This document shows positions 26,657-35,113 of a stretch of 64,000 nt of DNA, one piece after another. Below the pieces are notes generated by a model, which was not told the DNA's origin, made no database searches, and was given only the letters and a program-made list of their open reading frames with translations. Origin of the DNA: Mastigocoleus sp. MO_188.B34. GTDB lineage: Bacteria > Cyanobacteriota > Cyanobacteriia > Cyanobacteriales > Nostocaceae. The translations under genes and the position numbers were made by a program. The first letter of the stretch is position 1, and every line of letters starts with the position of its first letter. The stretch lies in the NCBI RefSeq assembly GCF_030065675.1, contig NZ_JASJDK010000006.1:41104-105103 (forward strand), in the 5' to 3' direction.

Positions 26657-28321
26657 ATGAATGACGAATTTAATCAATTAGGACGCTACACATTTGAAGG
26701 ACCAGTGGGTATTGGAGTGAATTCACCCTCTGCACAGTTAGATGTGTCAGGAACTAGGGGCGATATCAAAGCTAAAACCATATTTGTGAACGATCAAATA
26801 TCTGCAGGAAGTTTTGTTGGAGACGGCTCAGGTTTAAGAAATATACGACTGAATTTTGGTAGTGTAAACACGGATCAAATAGCTGATAATTCCATCACGA
26901 ATCTCAAAATTCAAGATGGGGCAATTACAAAAGAAAAACTAGACCCTTCAATTTCCTTTAATATTCCCAATGGTGGGGTAGGAACACAACAGTTAGCAGA
27001 TAATTCTGTGACAACCCCTAAAATTGCGAATAATGCCGTTACCACTCTCAAAATTCAAAATGGAGCGATTACGCGAGATAAATTAGACCCATCAATTGAC
27101 TTTGACATTCCAAATAGTGGAGTAGGGACAGCACAGTTAGCTGATAATTCTGTGACAACCCCTAAAATTGCGAATAATGCCGTTACCACTCTCAAAATTC
27201 AAAATGGAGCGATTACGCGAGATAAATTAGACCCATCAATTCCCATTGGAGGCAGTACAGGTAGTCAGTGGGGAAATGGTCGTAATGACAGCATCTTTTA
27301 TAGTGGTGGTAATGTTGGCATTGGGACAGATAATCCAGGTTTTAATCTTGACGTTCAAGGCATTATCAACACCACCCAATACTACAAAAACGGTGTTCGT
27401 TGGCAATTGACAAGGGATGATATTGCTGACAATGCGATAACCACTAACAAGATTCAAAATGGAGCCATCACACGAGACAAATTAAATTTTGATCCCGGTG
27501 GCGGTTCGGGCGGAAGTCAATGGGTAAACGGTGTTAATAATAGTATCTATTATAGCCAAGGCAACGTAGGCATTGGAACCGACGAGCCAAAAGCAAAGCT
27601 ACAAGTTGTTGGTAACTTGGCATTAGGTGCCGAAAACGGTGAGCGGTGGAATCTTGCTGTAGATGAAGACGGTAACTTGAGATTTAATGCTAACGGACCT
27701 TCTGGTGGCGATCTCAGAATGATTATCAATGATGATAATAGCAACATTGGTATTGGGGAGGTAGCTAATCCACAAGCAATACTACACATAGCTGCACCAG
27801 AGTCATCGGGAAATTTTGGAGGAGAAGTCAAATTTTTCCCAACTTCTGGACCAGGAGTTGACTTTAGTTACGACGGTGGACCAGACGGTATATTTGGGTT
27901 TACTAATTACGGAAGAGAAGATGGAGATACAAGATTTCAATGGCAGGGAGAGGATGGAAGATTCAGAGGTTTACTGACTATTACAAACAGAGGCGAAGTT
28001 AGAGGACGTTTGGTAGACATATCATCTAGAGCACTGAAGGAAAATATTACTGATTTCTCTACTACTGAAGCCATTGAGGCATTGGCAAACCTAAATCCAG
28101 TTAAATTCAATTATCGAGAAGATAAAGATAAAGAATCAATAGTTGGATTTATTGCCGAAGATGTGCCTGAGTTATTAGCAACTCATGACAGAAAAGGAGT
28201 TTGCGCTTTAGATATTGTTGCTGTGTTAACTAAGGTTATTAAAGAGCAGCAACAGGAACTATCCCTTTTGAAAGAAAGAGTCAACTCTTTAGAAACTGAA
28301 AGCACTAATGTCAAAGAGTAA
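26657..28321 (+). CDS. Trimeric tail fibre with C-terminal S74 self-cleaving chaperone domain
   Basis: 554 residues. The shaft (about 60-280) contains repeats of QLADNSVTTPKIANNAVTTL and KIQNGAITRDKLDPSI, a pattern of beta-helical or collagen-like fibre shafts, then GGNVGIGTDNPG/GNVGIGTDEPK units typical of trimeric fibres. The C-terminus (about 455-550) is a peptidase S74 intramolecular chaperone: SSRALKENITDFS, AIEALANLNPVKFNY, ESIVGFIAEDVPELL, followed by a coiled coil (KEQQQELSLLKERVNSLE). S74 domains trimerise the fibre and cut themselves off. This is the likely receptor-binding fibre and last clear structural gene of the CIS. AAGGAG precedes ATG 26657. Confidence 0.9.
   Translation: MNDEFNQLGRYTFEGPVGIGVNSPSAQLDVSGTRGDIKAKTIFVNDQISAGSFVGDGSGLRNIRLNFGSVNTDQIADNSITNLKIQDGAITKEKLDPSISFNIPNGGVGTQQLADNSVTTPKIANNAVTTLKIQNGAITRDKLDPSIDFDIPNSGVGTAQLADNSVTTPKIANNAVTTLKIQNGAITRDKLDPSIPIGGSTGSQWGNGRNDSIFYSGGNVGIGTDNPGFNLDVQGIINTTQYYKNGVRWQLTRDDIADNAITTNKIQNGAITRDKLNFDPGGGSGGSQWVNGVNNSIYYSQGNVGIGTDEPKAKLQVVGNLALGAENGERWNLAVDEDGNLRFNANGPSGGDLRMIINDDNSNIGIGEVANPQAILHIAAPESSGNFGGEVKFFPTSGPGVDFSYDGGPDGIFGFTNYGREDGDTRFQWQGEDGRFRGLLTITNRGEVRGRLVDISSRALKENITDFSTTEAIEALANLNPVKFNYREDKDKESIVGFIAEDVPELLATHDRKGVCALDIVAVLTKVIKEQQQELSLLKERVNSLETESTNVKE
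26990..27241 (+). repeat. 108-bp direct repeat with 144-bp period in the fibre shaft
   Basis: 26990-27097 and 27134-27241 are identical except for one base (GCAGA versus GCTGA). The near identity at the DNA level shows a recent in-frame duplication that lengthened the shaft by 48 residues. Confidence 0.95.
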
Positions 28322-28492
28322 TCGACTTGCGATTAATTATTCTTCGATTTGGGTTAAAGAGGAGTTGAAATTTCCATGTAAGTAATGAAGTCTAACTCTA
28401 CTTGCTATTGTCGCTTCGGACTGTAATTACGGTGTCTGTGCGTAAGTTCTGTTTAATTTTGCGATTACATTTTTTCGTAGGATATCAACTTG

Positions 28493-30301
28493 ATGAATAC
28501 TGCAACCATCCCCATCTCCACTTCTGTACGTACTGGTATGGGTGCGATTCCCTTCGATGGAGGTACAACATTCCGTGTTTGGGCACCCTTCGCTAGTAGT
28601 GTCTCTGTTACTGCTACATTTAATGGCTGGTCTGACACTGCTAATCCCCTAGCCAGCGAAAACAATGGCTACTGGTCTGCTGACATCACTGGTGCTAAAA
28701 TCGGTGAACAGTATAAGTATGTAATTGTCAACCGTGACACTGGTAATATTTATAAGAAAAACGACCCCTATGCGAGGGAAGTTACTAACTCTGCTGGTAA
28801 CTCAGTTATTTGTGCTCTAGAATTTGACTGGAGTAATGATAACTACAGAACTCCAAACTGGAATGAAATGGTAATCTACGAAATGCATGTGGGCACCTTT
28901 AATGATTTACCAGGAGGAGCACCAGGGAATTTTAATGGTGTAATTCAAAGATTAGACTATCTCCGAGACCTGGGTATCAATGTCATCAAATTGATGCCAC
29001 CAACAGAATTTGCTGCTGATTTTTCCTGGGGGTACAACCCAGCAAATATATTTGCCATTGAAAGTGTGTATGGTGGACCTGAAGGCTTTAAGAAATTTGT
29101 CAAAGCTTGTCATCAGCGTGGTATTTCCATTGTTTTCGATGTTGTCTATAACCACCTCGGACCTAGTGATCTTGATCTATGGCAGTTTGATGGTTGGAAT
29201 GAAAATGACAAAGGAGGTATTTATTTTTACAACGATTGGCGTTCTAAAACTCCTTGGGGAGATACGCGACCTGATTATGGACGTCCAGAAGTTCGTCAGT
29301 ATATTCGCGATAATGCCTTAATGTGGCTCTCGGAGTGCCATGTAGATGGCTTACGTTGGGATTCGACAGTTAATATCCGTACTCAGAACAACGGTGGTGG
29401 TGGTGAAATTCCCTCAGGATGGAGTTTGATGCAGTGGATTAATAATGAGATTAATACCTCCAGTCCTTGGAAGATTAGTATTGCTGAAGATTTACAAAAT
29501 AATGAATGGATTACCAAAGATACAGGTGCTGGTGGTGCTGGCTTTGATGCTCAATGGGATCCTAGTTTTGTTCATCCTATCCGCGATACCATTATTCCTC
29601 CTAACGACAACGGACGTAATATGTACGCTGTTCGCGATGCCATCTATCACCGCTATAATGGTGATGCGTTTGAGCGAGTAATTTACAGCGAATCCCATGA
29701 TGAAGTCGCTAACGGCAGATCTCGGGTCCCTGAAGAAATCTGGCCTGGTAATGCTGGAAGTTGGTTTGCCAGAAAGCGTTCTACCATGGCAGCAACTTTG
29801 GTGTTTACTTCACCTGGTATTCCCATGATTTTTCAGGGTCAGGAAATCCTGGAAGACCAGTGGTTCCATGACCAAGATCCTATTGACTGGAGTAAGTTAG
29901 ATACTTACCGTGGAATTCACGATATGTATCGTGACTTGATTCGCCTACGTCGCAACTGGTACAACAATACTCGTGGTTTAAGAGGTCAATATGTTAATGT
30001 CCATCATGTCAATAACAAAGATAAGGTGATTGCTTTCCATCGTTGGGAGAATGGAGGTCCAGGAGATGATGTTATTGTTGTAGTGAATATGGCTGACCGT
30101 AGCTACGATAGCTATAATATTGGTTTTCCTAAGGAAGGTTACTGGCAGATACGATTCAATAGTGACTGGAATGGTTACAGTCCTGACTTTGGAAATCATC
30201 TCGGCTATGATACAACGGTTACTTGGGGTGAAGCTGATGGTATGCCCTGTAACGGTAATATTGGCATTGCTCCTTACAGCGCAATTATCCTTTCCCAGTG
30301 A
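28493..30301 (+). CDS. GH13 alpha-glucan-active enzyme (branching-enzyme/amylase type) with N-terminal CBM48
   Basis: 602 residues. Residues 22-110 form a CBM48/E-set domain (TTFRVWAPFASSVSVTATFN, here at 25-44); the GH13 barrel follows with DVVYNHLG (216-223), nucleophile Asp290 in VDGLRWDS, acid/base Glu332 in SIAEDL and Asp403 in SESHDE; then a C-terminal beta domain (NMADRSYD, YSAIILSQ). The catalytic triad is complete. There is no signal peptide, so it acts in the cytosol, on glycogen, or is cargo. It is about 170 bp after the fibre gene and points the same way, but its own leader suggests separate control. It resembles stand-alone cyanobacterial GH13 proteins, shorter than GlgB. ATG 28493 chosen over TTG 28490. 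Confidence 0.88.
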   Translation: MNTATIPISTSVRTGMGAIPFDGGTTFRVWAPFASSVSVTATFNGWSDTANPLASENNGYWSADITGAKIGEQYKYVIVNRDTGNIYKKNDPYAREVTNSAGNSVICALEFDWSNDNYRTPNWNEMVIYEMHVGTFNDLPGGAPGNFNGVIQRLDYLRDLGINVIKLMPPTEFAADFSWGYNPANIFAIESVYGGPEGFKKFVKACHQRGISIVFDVVYNHLGPSDLDLWQFDGWNENDKGGIYFYNDWRSKTPWGDTRPDYGRPEVRQYIRDNALMWLSECHVDGLRWDSTVNIRTQNNGGGGEIPSGWSLMQWINNEINTSSPWKISIAEDLQNNEWITKDTGAGGAGFDAQWDPSFVHPIRDTIIPPNDNGRNMYAVRDAIYHRYNGDAFERVIYSESHDEVANGRSRVPEEIWPGNAGSWFARKRSTMAATLVFTSPGIPMIFQGQEILEDQWFHDQDPIDWSKLDTYRGIHDMYRDLIRLRRNWYNNTRGLRGQYVNVHHVNNKDKVIAFHRWENGGPGDDVIVVVNMADRSYDSYNIGFPKEGYWQIRFNSDWNGYSPDFGNHLGYDTTVTWGEADGMPCNGNIGIAPYSAIILSQ

Positions 30302-30495
30302 TCACTAGTGTCGTGGTAGTATTTTGCATATCGCTTCTATCTTTTTTCTCTAAACTATCATCAACTATATCAAATCCTAATTCATAGGTTGATTGAATAA
30401 ATATGAATAATCTTTGAAATGCTTGTAAAGCATGGGTTATAAATTTATGAACAGGTATCTGACTCAAATTTAACATCCGTTCGTGGCGTAATACT

Positions 30496-30619
30496 TACGG
30501 TACGCAATAACTAACTACGTTACGCTGACAACGCGCCAAAGGCGTTTGTTGACGCGGCGTAGCCGAACATCCGCAGGATGCGTCCAAACCGCTAGCTGCT
30601 AGATGCCGCGCGTCGTTCG
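30496..30619. repeat. Mosaic of short palindromic repeats
   Basis: A GC-rich patch of overlapping small palindromes (ACGCGCCAAAGGCGT, CATCCGCAGGATG, GCGGCGTAGCC pieces) within an AT-rich gap. Such mosaics of small dispersed repeats are common in Nostocales. Here it splits the transposase-like relics on the minus strand. Confidence 0.6.
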
Positions 30620-30688
30620 TTAAGCTTTAGTTGTCAACCAAATCTCCACCGGAAGACGAGTAGCTAAATCAATCACAGTTAATATTTT
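30620..30688 (-). pseudogene. Short transposase-like relic
   Basis: On the minus strand 22 codons read KILTVIDLATRLPVEIWLTT, then a stop at 30620-30622. The TVIDLATRLPVEIW block resembles the catalytic-core region of IS4-type transposases. The match is short. A second minus-strand frame at 30285-30490 (HERMLNLSQIPVHKF, AFQRLFIFIQST) could be another piece of degraded mobile DNA, but I cannot name it. Confidence 0.4.
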
Positions 30689-30705
30689 TCAGCAATTCTC
30701 ATTTT
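30689..30705. repeat. 17-bp direct repeat, left copy
   Basis: TCAGCAATTCTCATTTT occurs here and again at 31808-31824, tightly bracketing the cell-wall hydrolase gene. A 17-bp exact match at this spacing is very unlikely by chance and suggests the gene was inserted or duplicated as a cassette. Confidence 0.8.
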
Positions 30706-30776
30706 GGAAGGAGAAGAATACAAATTTCTTTTAATTTGATAGAGAAGTAAGGTGAAGTATTAATAGGAGAGAAGAA

Positions 30777-31805
30777 ATGGCTTTTGAATGGAGTGATTTT
30801 GTGACTATCCTCAAAGATACTGAGATTGAATTCCAACATCTCAAGAAAGTACAACTCGCCCAAGCAATTCTTGAATCGGGACGAGGTAAGTCTGATTTAT
30901 TCAAATTGCATAGTAATCCATTTGGCATGAAATATCGTCCTGAAATGAGTGGAATAGCAATTCCTGTATCCTATGAAGCCAGTGATGGTGCAGACATATA
31001 TTGCAAGTTTGAAACCCTTCAAGATGCTGTTGATGGATATTGGATTTTTATTGAGCGACCTGTGTATTCTGGATGGCGTACAAGTATTTCTTCTCCTGAA
31101 GAGTATATAGAATTTATTGCCTTCGCTGGTTATATAGGTGGTGCTTCTGCTGCAAAGCAGATTTATGTGGACAAGGTTACAAGCCTTTTTGACGAAGCAT
31201 CAGAACTTCTCAACTTTTCACCAGACCCAAACGTAATTTGGAAGAAAAATGGTGTTCTTCTTGAGATTGGTCATGGCAAGTTACCCAGTAGAATATTTGA
31301 TCCAGGTGCCATTGGTGTCAACTCTAAAAATGAGTATAATTTGAATCAAATTGCAACAAAAGCAGCACAACGTGTTATTAAGAAAGCTGGTGTACCTTGC
31401 GATATCACAGATGCAGTTGCAAGTTTGTACAGATTAGGAAAACGATCTGCTGGATATGACGTGTTTTGTTCGATTCACCACAACAGTGCTTCAGTACCTG
31501 CTCAAGGAGCAGAGGTACTGGTTCATGATCATAAAGCAGATTCTGCAGACTTAATCCTTTCAAAAATTATGAGTGCAGAAATTGCGACAGAATTAGGTAT
31601 ACGAGATCGTATCGCGAGAGGACGCAATCCACGTCAACGCCTGGGAATTTTAAGTGGCGCAGAAGATACTGATGTTCGAGCTGCAGTTTTAGCTGAAGTC
31701 TATTTCATCCACGTTCCTGTGCCTGATGTAATTGACTGGAGTACAAGAGGTGGGCAAGCAGTAGGTAGGGCAATTGTGGATTGGCTAACAACTAATCAGG
31801 GGTAA
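30777..31805 (+). CDS. Leaderless peptidoglycan hydrolase: glucosaminidase plus N-acetylmuramoyl-L-alanine amidase
   Basis: 342 residues with two lytic domains. Residues 1-145 look like a GH73-type glucosaminidase (LAQAILESGRGKS with probable catalytic Glu33, then NPFGMKY and a YADTDGYWIF-like segment, here LQDAVDGYWIFIE). Residues 155-340 are an Amidase_3 zinc enzyme: EIGHG with His166, Glu186 in SKNEYNLN, SIHHNS with His234, and LAEVYFI with catalytic Glu307. Together they would cut both the sugar chain and the peptide link. No signal peptide or transmembrane segment is visible, so export must use another route, such as a holin, lysis, or the neighbouring CIS. It is preceded by GGAGAG and bracketed by 17-bp repeats. 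Whether it is CIS cargo or a lysis factor is inference. Confidence 0.85.
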   Translation: MAFEWSDFVTILKDTEIEFQHLKKVQLAQAILESGRGKSDLFKLHSNPFGMKYRPEMSGIAIPVSYEASDGADIYCKFETLQDAVDGYWIFIERPVYSGWRTSISSPEEYIEFIAFAGYIGGASAAKQIYVDKVTSLFDEASELLNFSPDPNVIWKKNGVLLEIGHGKLPSRIFDPGAIGVNSKNEYNLNQIATKAAQRVIKKAGVPCDITDAVASLYRLGKRSAGYDVFCSIHHNSASVPAQGAEVLVHDHKADSADLILSKIMSAEIATELGIRDRIARGRNPRQRLGILSGAEDTDVRAAVLAEVYFIHVPVPDVIDWSTRGGQAVGRAIVDWLTTNQG

Positions 31806-31807
31806 TC

Positions 31808-31824
31808 TCAGCAATTCTCATTTT
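31808..31824. repeat. 17-bp direct repeat, right copy
   Basis: Second exact copy of TCAGCAATTCTCATTTT, beginning two bases after the hydrolase stop codon. See the left copy at 30689. Confidence 0.8.
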
Positions 31825-31841
31825 AATATTTCATGACATAA

Positions 31842-31864
31842 AAACCCTTGTAACAAGAGGGTTT
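31842..31864 (+). terminator. Hairpin after the hydrolase gene
   Basis: AAACCCTTG and CAAGAGGGTTT pair with one bulged A around a TAA loop, followed by TTTGATAATTCTT. It is a reasonable rho-independent-like terminator for the hydrolase transcript. Just beyond it, the minus strand (31825-31975) reads a broken frame with KVPGAYSHDDPKLRKYWEDK that I cannot assign. Confidence 0.5.
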
Positions 31865-31990
31865 GATAATTCTTAACAAATCTGGAAATCGCTGAAATGT
31901 GGCTTTGTCTTCCCAGTATTTTCGTAATTTGGGGTCATCATGTGAGTAAGCCCCTGGAACTTTAACGTATCAAATATTTAACCTGTCTTT

Positions 31991-32103
31991 TGTTCACGCA
32001 GTGCGTCTCAAAGCAAACTCAATCAATCCATCCTGCCATCGCTTAACCCCCTCAATGTAGAAGAACAAAAAAGTTGGAAAATTTCATCCGCACTGCGTGA
32101 ACA
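31991..32103. repeat. 15-bp perfect inverted repeat with 83-bp spacer
   Basis: TGTTCACGCAGTGCG (31991-32005) and CGCACTGCGTGAACA (32089-32103) are exact complements. The right arm lies inside the next repeat block, so the two structures overlap. Confidence 0.8.
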
Positions 32104-32255
32104 GGGACTGTAATCCTAGTAAATACGTTATCTATTTCAAGAACAAAAGAAATAAAGTTGGAAAATTTACCTTATTAAGAAGCTATAAATTTAATAACAA
32201 CATTTTTAAAGACAAAAAAGTTGGAAAATTTATATCCTTGTCTTGTTCTTCTACA
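32056..32255. mobile_element. 200-bp block with 13-bp terminal inverted repeats and three internal repeats
   Basis: TGTAGAAGAACAA (32056-32068) and its complement TTGTTCTTCTACA (32243-32255) bound the block. Inside, AAGTTGGAAAATTT occurs at 32071, 32155 and 32218, with starts 84 and 63 bp apart, both multiples of 21. It has no coding frame. A non-autonomous MITE-like element is one reading, a structured RNA or protein-binding array another. No clear target-site duplication is seen. Confidence 0.45.
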
Positions 32256-32275
32256 CAATAATTTAATACATAACT

Positions 32276-32366
32276 AACGCCTTACGACATCCAATGTTGT
32301 TAAACAAAGTAGAGCACAAATGGCATAACGCCTTGCATAGTGACCAACGCCTTACGACATCCAATG
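32276..32366. repeat. Pair of exact 21-bp direct repeats
   Basis: A 21-bp sequence beginning AACGCCTTACGACATCC occurs at 32276-32296 and 32346-32366, with a third partial AACGCCTTGC at 32327-32338 (approximately). Spacing is 70 bp. No gene in the interval. Confidence 0.8.
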
Positions 32367-32483
32367 GTTATTCAATATTATATCTGTATCATGACATAAG
32401 AAAATCTCAGTCGGAGTCATTCTAATATCTATCCCCAAGAGTTATTTTCTAACTTTTTTGTTTGTTTACACTAGGTCGCCTTA

Positions 32484-32627
32484 CCATGTATTACAAGGAA
32501 AATTTCGGGCTTATGTAACACATCTAAATGAATTTAGTTTCTGCCATGTAATACACGGAAGATTTTGATCTCTTTTACCATGTATTACACCGTAGCTCTC
32601 TTTTAGCTTTCTCCACGTATTACATAG
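32484..32627. promoter_or_regulatory. Four copies of a 15-bp palindrome: candidate operator array
   Basis: Sites at 32484-32498, 32544-32558, 32578-32592 and 32613-32627 fit CCnTGTAwTACAnGG: the first two perfectly, the third and fourth with one to three changes in the outer bases. Start-to-start spacing is 60, 34 and 35 bp. The dyad with odd centre is typical of a homodimeric DNA-binding protein. The nearest downstream gene is the sulfotransferase 475 bp away. I see nothing else in 32628-33101, which is AT-rich. Confidence 0.55.
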
Positions 32628-33101
32628 TAACGGTACAATCAGATCCTCGACGCCGTTTTTCCCTTACCTAATCAGGTATTAATTCCTCTCTTCCTTCCAA
32701 AATAAGCGAACGTACAGTTATCAACAATCTTTAATGAAAGAAATTTAATTAGAAACAATTAGAAATTCCGATCTAAAAACTCTAATTCAAAAAATTTAAT
32801 TTCAAAACTCTATTTGAAAAACTATAATTGCACATTTAGAACGCAATTACCAAAAAAATATAAAAGTTATACCTCTTGCTTTATACCTTATGATTGATAC
32901 ATTACAAGCTACTTTACTTACTCTTCACATAACTAAATTAATCGGCAATATTATTCTTAAAGGATAATACTTTGAAAATATTTTTCTACTAACAGATGGT
33001 ATTATAACCCAAAACAACAGTTACTTGTTTTTCCCTCAAGTGCTAATTGCCATCCTTTGCTTGTAGCTCAAGCTTTGTAAGATTTTCGCATTAGACTTGA
33101 T

Positions 33102-33980
33102 ATGTTTTTGTATTATGTTACTAGGATGAAAAACCCCATTAAAATTCTCTATATTTTAAGTTCCGGACATAGTGGTAGCACTTTAACCGATCTAATTCTT
33201 GGCTCCCACAGTGAAATAGAAAGTGGAGGTGAAATTGATCGCTTACATGACTATATCTCCGAACGACCCCCAGGACGAGGTGAAATTGAACGAGTTTGTA
33301 CCTGTAAAAAGAATATAAAAGATTGTGCTTATTGGGAAGCTGTTTTAAGCAAAATAGATTCAGATAAATATAATATCGGTGCAAATATTGAATCTGAAGA
33401 GATAGAAGTTTTTGAAGAATCTAACTTTAAATTGATTGAAGCAATTCTTGAGGTATCAGAAAAAACTATTTTCTGTGATAGTTCTAAAAGTTATCCCAGA
33501 CTTGTTAAATTTTTAAAATCAAATAAGTTTGCTGTTGAAATAATTCATCTTGTGAGAGATCCTCGTGCAGTTGCATACAGCGTAAGGAGAAAAGGTCTTA
33601 AATTGAATGATGAATCTTATAACTTTTTTAATGCATTAAAAAACTACAAAAAGGTTAATTCAAAGTGGTTTTCTGAGTTTAGTGGACTGGATAATTACCA
33701 TTTACTTAAATATGAAAATATAGTTCAAGATACTGAGAAAGAGGTCAAAAGACTAATGCAAGAATTGGGTCTTAATTTTGAAAAAGACCAGTTTGAGTTT
33801 TGGAAAAATGAGCATCATAATATTGGTGGAAATAGGATGAGACTTCAAAATCATAAGAGTATAAGGAAAGACGATGAATATTTATCGAATATCTCCTTTA
33901 AAGATTGGTATTTAGCTTCAATAAAAACCTTTCCACAGCTTAAGACTTTTGGTTACCCAATTCTCAAAAATATGGCTTGA
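33102..33980 (+). CDS. Sulfotransferase-family protein
   Basis: 292 residues of the PAPS-dependent sulfotransferase fold. The 5'-phosphosulfate loop is SSGHSGSTLTDLILGSH (20-36) and the 3'-phosphate region is HLVRDPRAVAYSVRRKG (about 149-165). A later segment (LLKYENIVQDTEKEVKRLMQ) matches the family's dimer/substrate region. It would transfer sulfate from PAPS to a sugar or other hydroxyl, cytosolic or at the inner membrane. The AT-rich codon use, higher than neighbours, hints at transfer. Two starts are possible: ATG 33102, or ATG 33126, which starts close to the core (MKNPIKILYILSSG) and may be the true one. It might act with the polysaccharide gene downstream, although 1.1 kb apart. Confidence 0.85.
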   Translation: MFLYYVTRMKNPIKILYILSSGHSGSTLTDLILGSHSEIESGGEIDRLHDYISERPPGRGEIERVCTCKKNIKDCAYWEAVLSKIDSDKYNIGANIESEEIEVFEESNFKLIEAILEVSEKTIFCDSSKSYPRLVKFLKSNKFAVEIIHLVRDPRAVAYSVRRKGLKLNDESYNFFNALKNYKKVNSKWFSEFSGLDNYHLLKYENIVQDTEKEVKRLMQELGLNFEKDQFEFWKNEHHNIGGNRMRLQNHKSIRKDDEYLSNISFKDWYLASIKTFPQLKTFGYPILKNMA

Positions 33981-35113
33981 TAAAATTGCTTAAGATAATT
34001 AATTGATTGATTAATTGATTGATATTATGGCGGCTATAGTTTGGGAGGAGTGCAAGCTTCTTCTAAACCTACAACCTTTTTAATTATTCACCTTTTTCTT
34101 AGAGTTGAACTGAATAATTTTGGAGCACCAAGCAACCACTAATTGGTATTTTTTGTTAGTAAAAAATATTATCATAATTTTCAAAGTATATATATTAATT
34201 TGGGAATAAGTAATTAGGGGATAACAATAAATGTCATTACTGACATTTTGCTAATTATGAAACCATTTTATAATTGATAAAGGAAAAAGAATAAGATATT
34301 TTTATTTACCAAAAATCTGTGAAATAGTTAATAAGCCACAAGTAGCTTGATATCACTATTATCCAGGAATACTACATGCTAATTTTTTAATTTTGAGATT
34401 GCTTATAAACACAATTACAGCTAAGATTCTTTGCATCTGAATATAAATTTAAGAATCAACTAAAAAATTACCAATTATATGTTATTTATGTAAACTATTG
34501 TCTTTAGATTTACCATTTAAAAGTTATTATCCACACAGCATGATATTTAGCGCCTATGATGTTTGATGATTTCTCATAATTTTTAATTCAATTTAATTTA
34601 TTTTTCATTGAAATTTGTCTGCGATCTCAGATGGTTCAGATAATTCAATAATTGGAAAATATACGTGAAAAGTATCATTTATTTCTAAATGAAAATTTTA
34701 ATGAAAATCAATGCTTTACATTTAGAAGTAGGTAAAATATTTAAAATTTCCTGTGTAAGCACAAAACTCAGGAAATTAACCCCATTACAAAGTTTAAACT
34801 ATTTTCTATATATCTCGTAAACACCAAGCTAAACTAAATATCATGAGTAACAAATGTCAGTTTCAATCAAATTACAATAGATAATATTTATCAGCACAAT
34901 GTTATTCTCATAATCGAAGATAAACTCATAATCTTTGAAAAAATCAAAACTTTATTTGGGACTTGCACATACAAGGCTGTTCGGATAACAATTTTTAAGA
35001 AAGTGATTTTTTTGTCGGGGTGATTGCATTTCAATGTCAATTTAAGAATAATTGCAAAAATTATTCCGAATTTTGTATTTGTATTTAAATTGTTGCGATA
35101 CTAGAGGGTTTTT
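33981..35113. other. 1.1-kb AT-rich gap
   Basis: No credible coding frame or RNA gene is seen. It begins with a simple TTGATTGA-type repeat (about 33996-34025). The end probably holds the leader of the Wzc-like gene, with GAGGG just before its GTG start. A long leader before a polysaccharide gene may carry regulation, but I recognise no specific site. Confidence 0.5.

Noticed and set aside
3035..28321. Prophage
   Set aside because: No integrase, terminase, portal, capsid or replication gene; DUF4157, DUF4255 and the AAA+ ATPase mark an eCIS-type machine.
30285..30476. 63-codon minus-strand gene
   Set aside because: It overlaps the end of the GH13 gene and looks like decayed mobile DNA (HERMLNLSQIPVHKF), but I could not assign a family.
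31825..31975. Minus-strand frame with KVPGAYSHDDPKLRKYWEDK
   Set aside because: It looks like part of a decayed gene but is short and I cannot name the family.
32484..32627. CRISPR-like spacing of the four short repeats
   Set aside because: Repeats are only 15 bp, palindromic and diverge at the ends; spacers differ in length (45, 19, 20 bp) and no cas gene is in the window.
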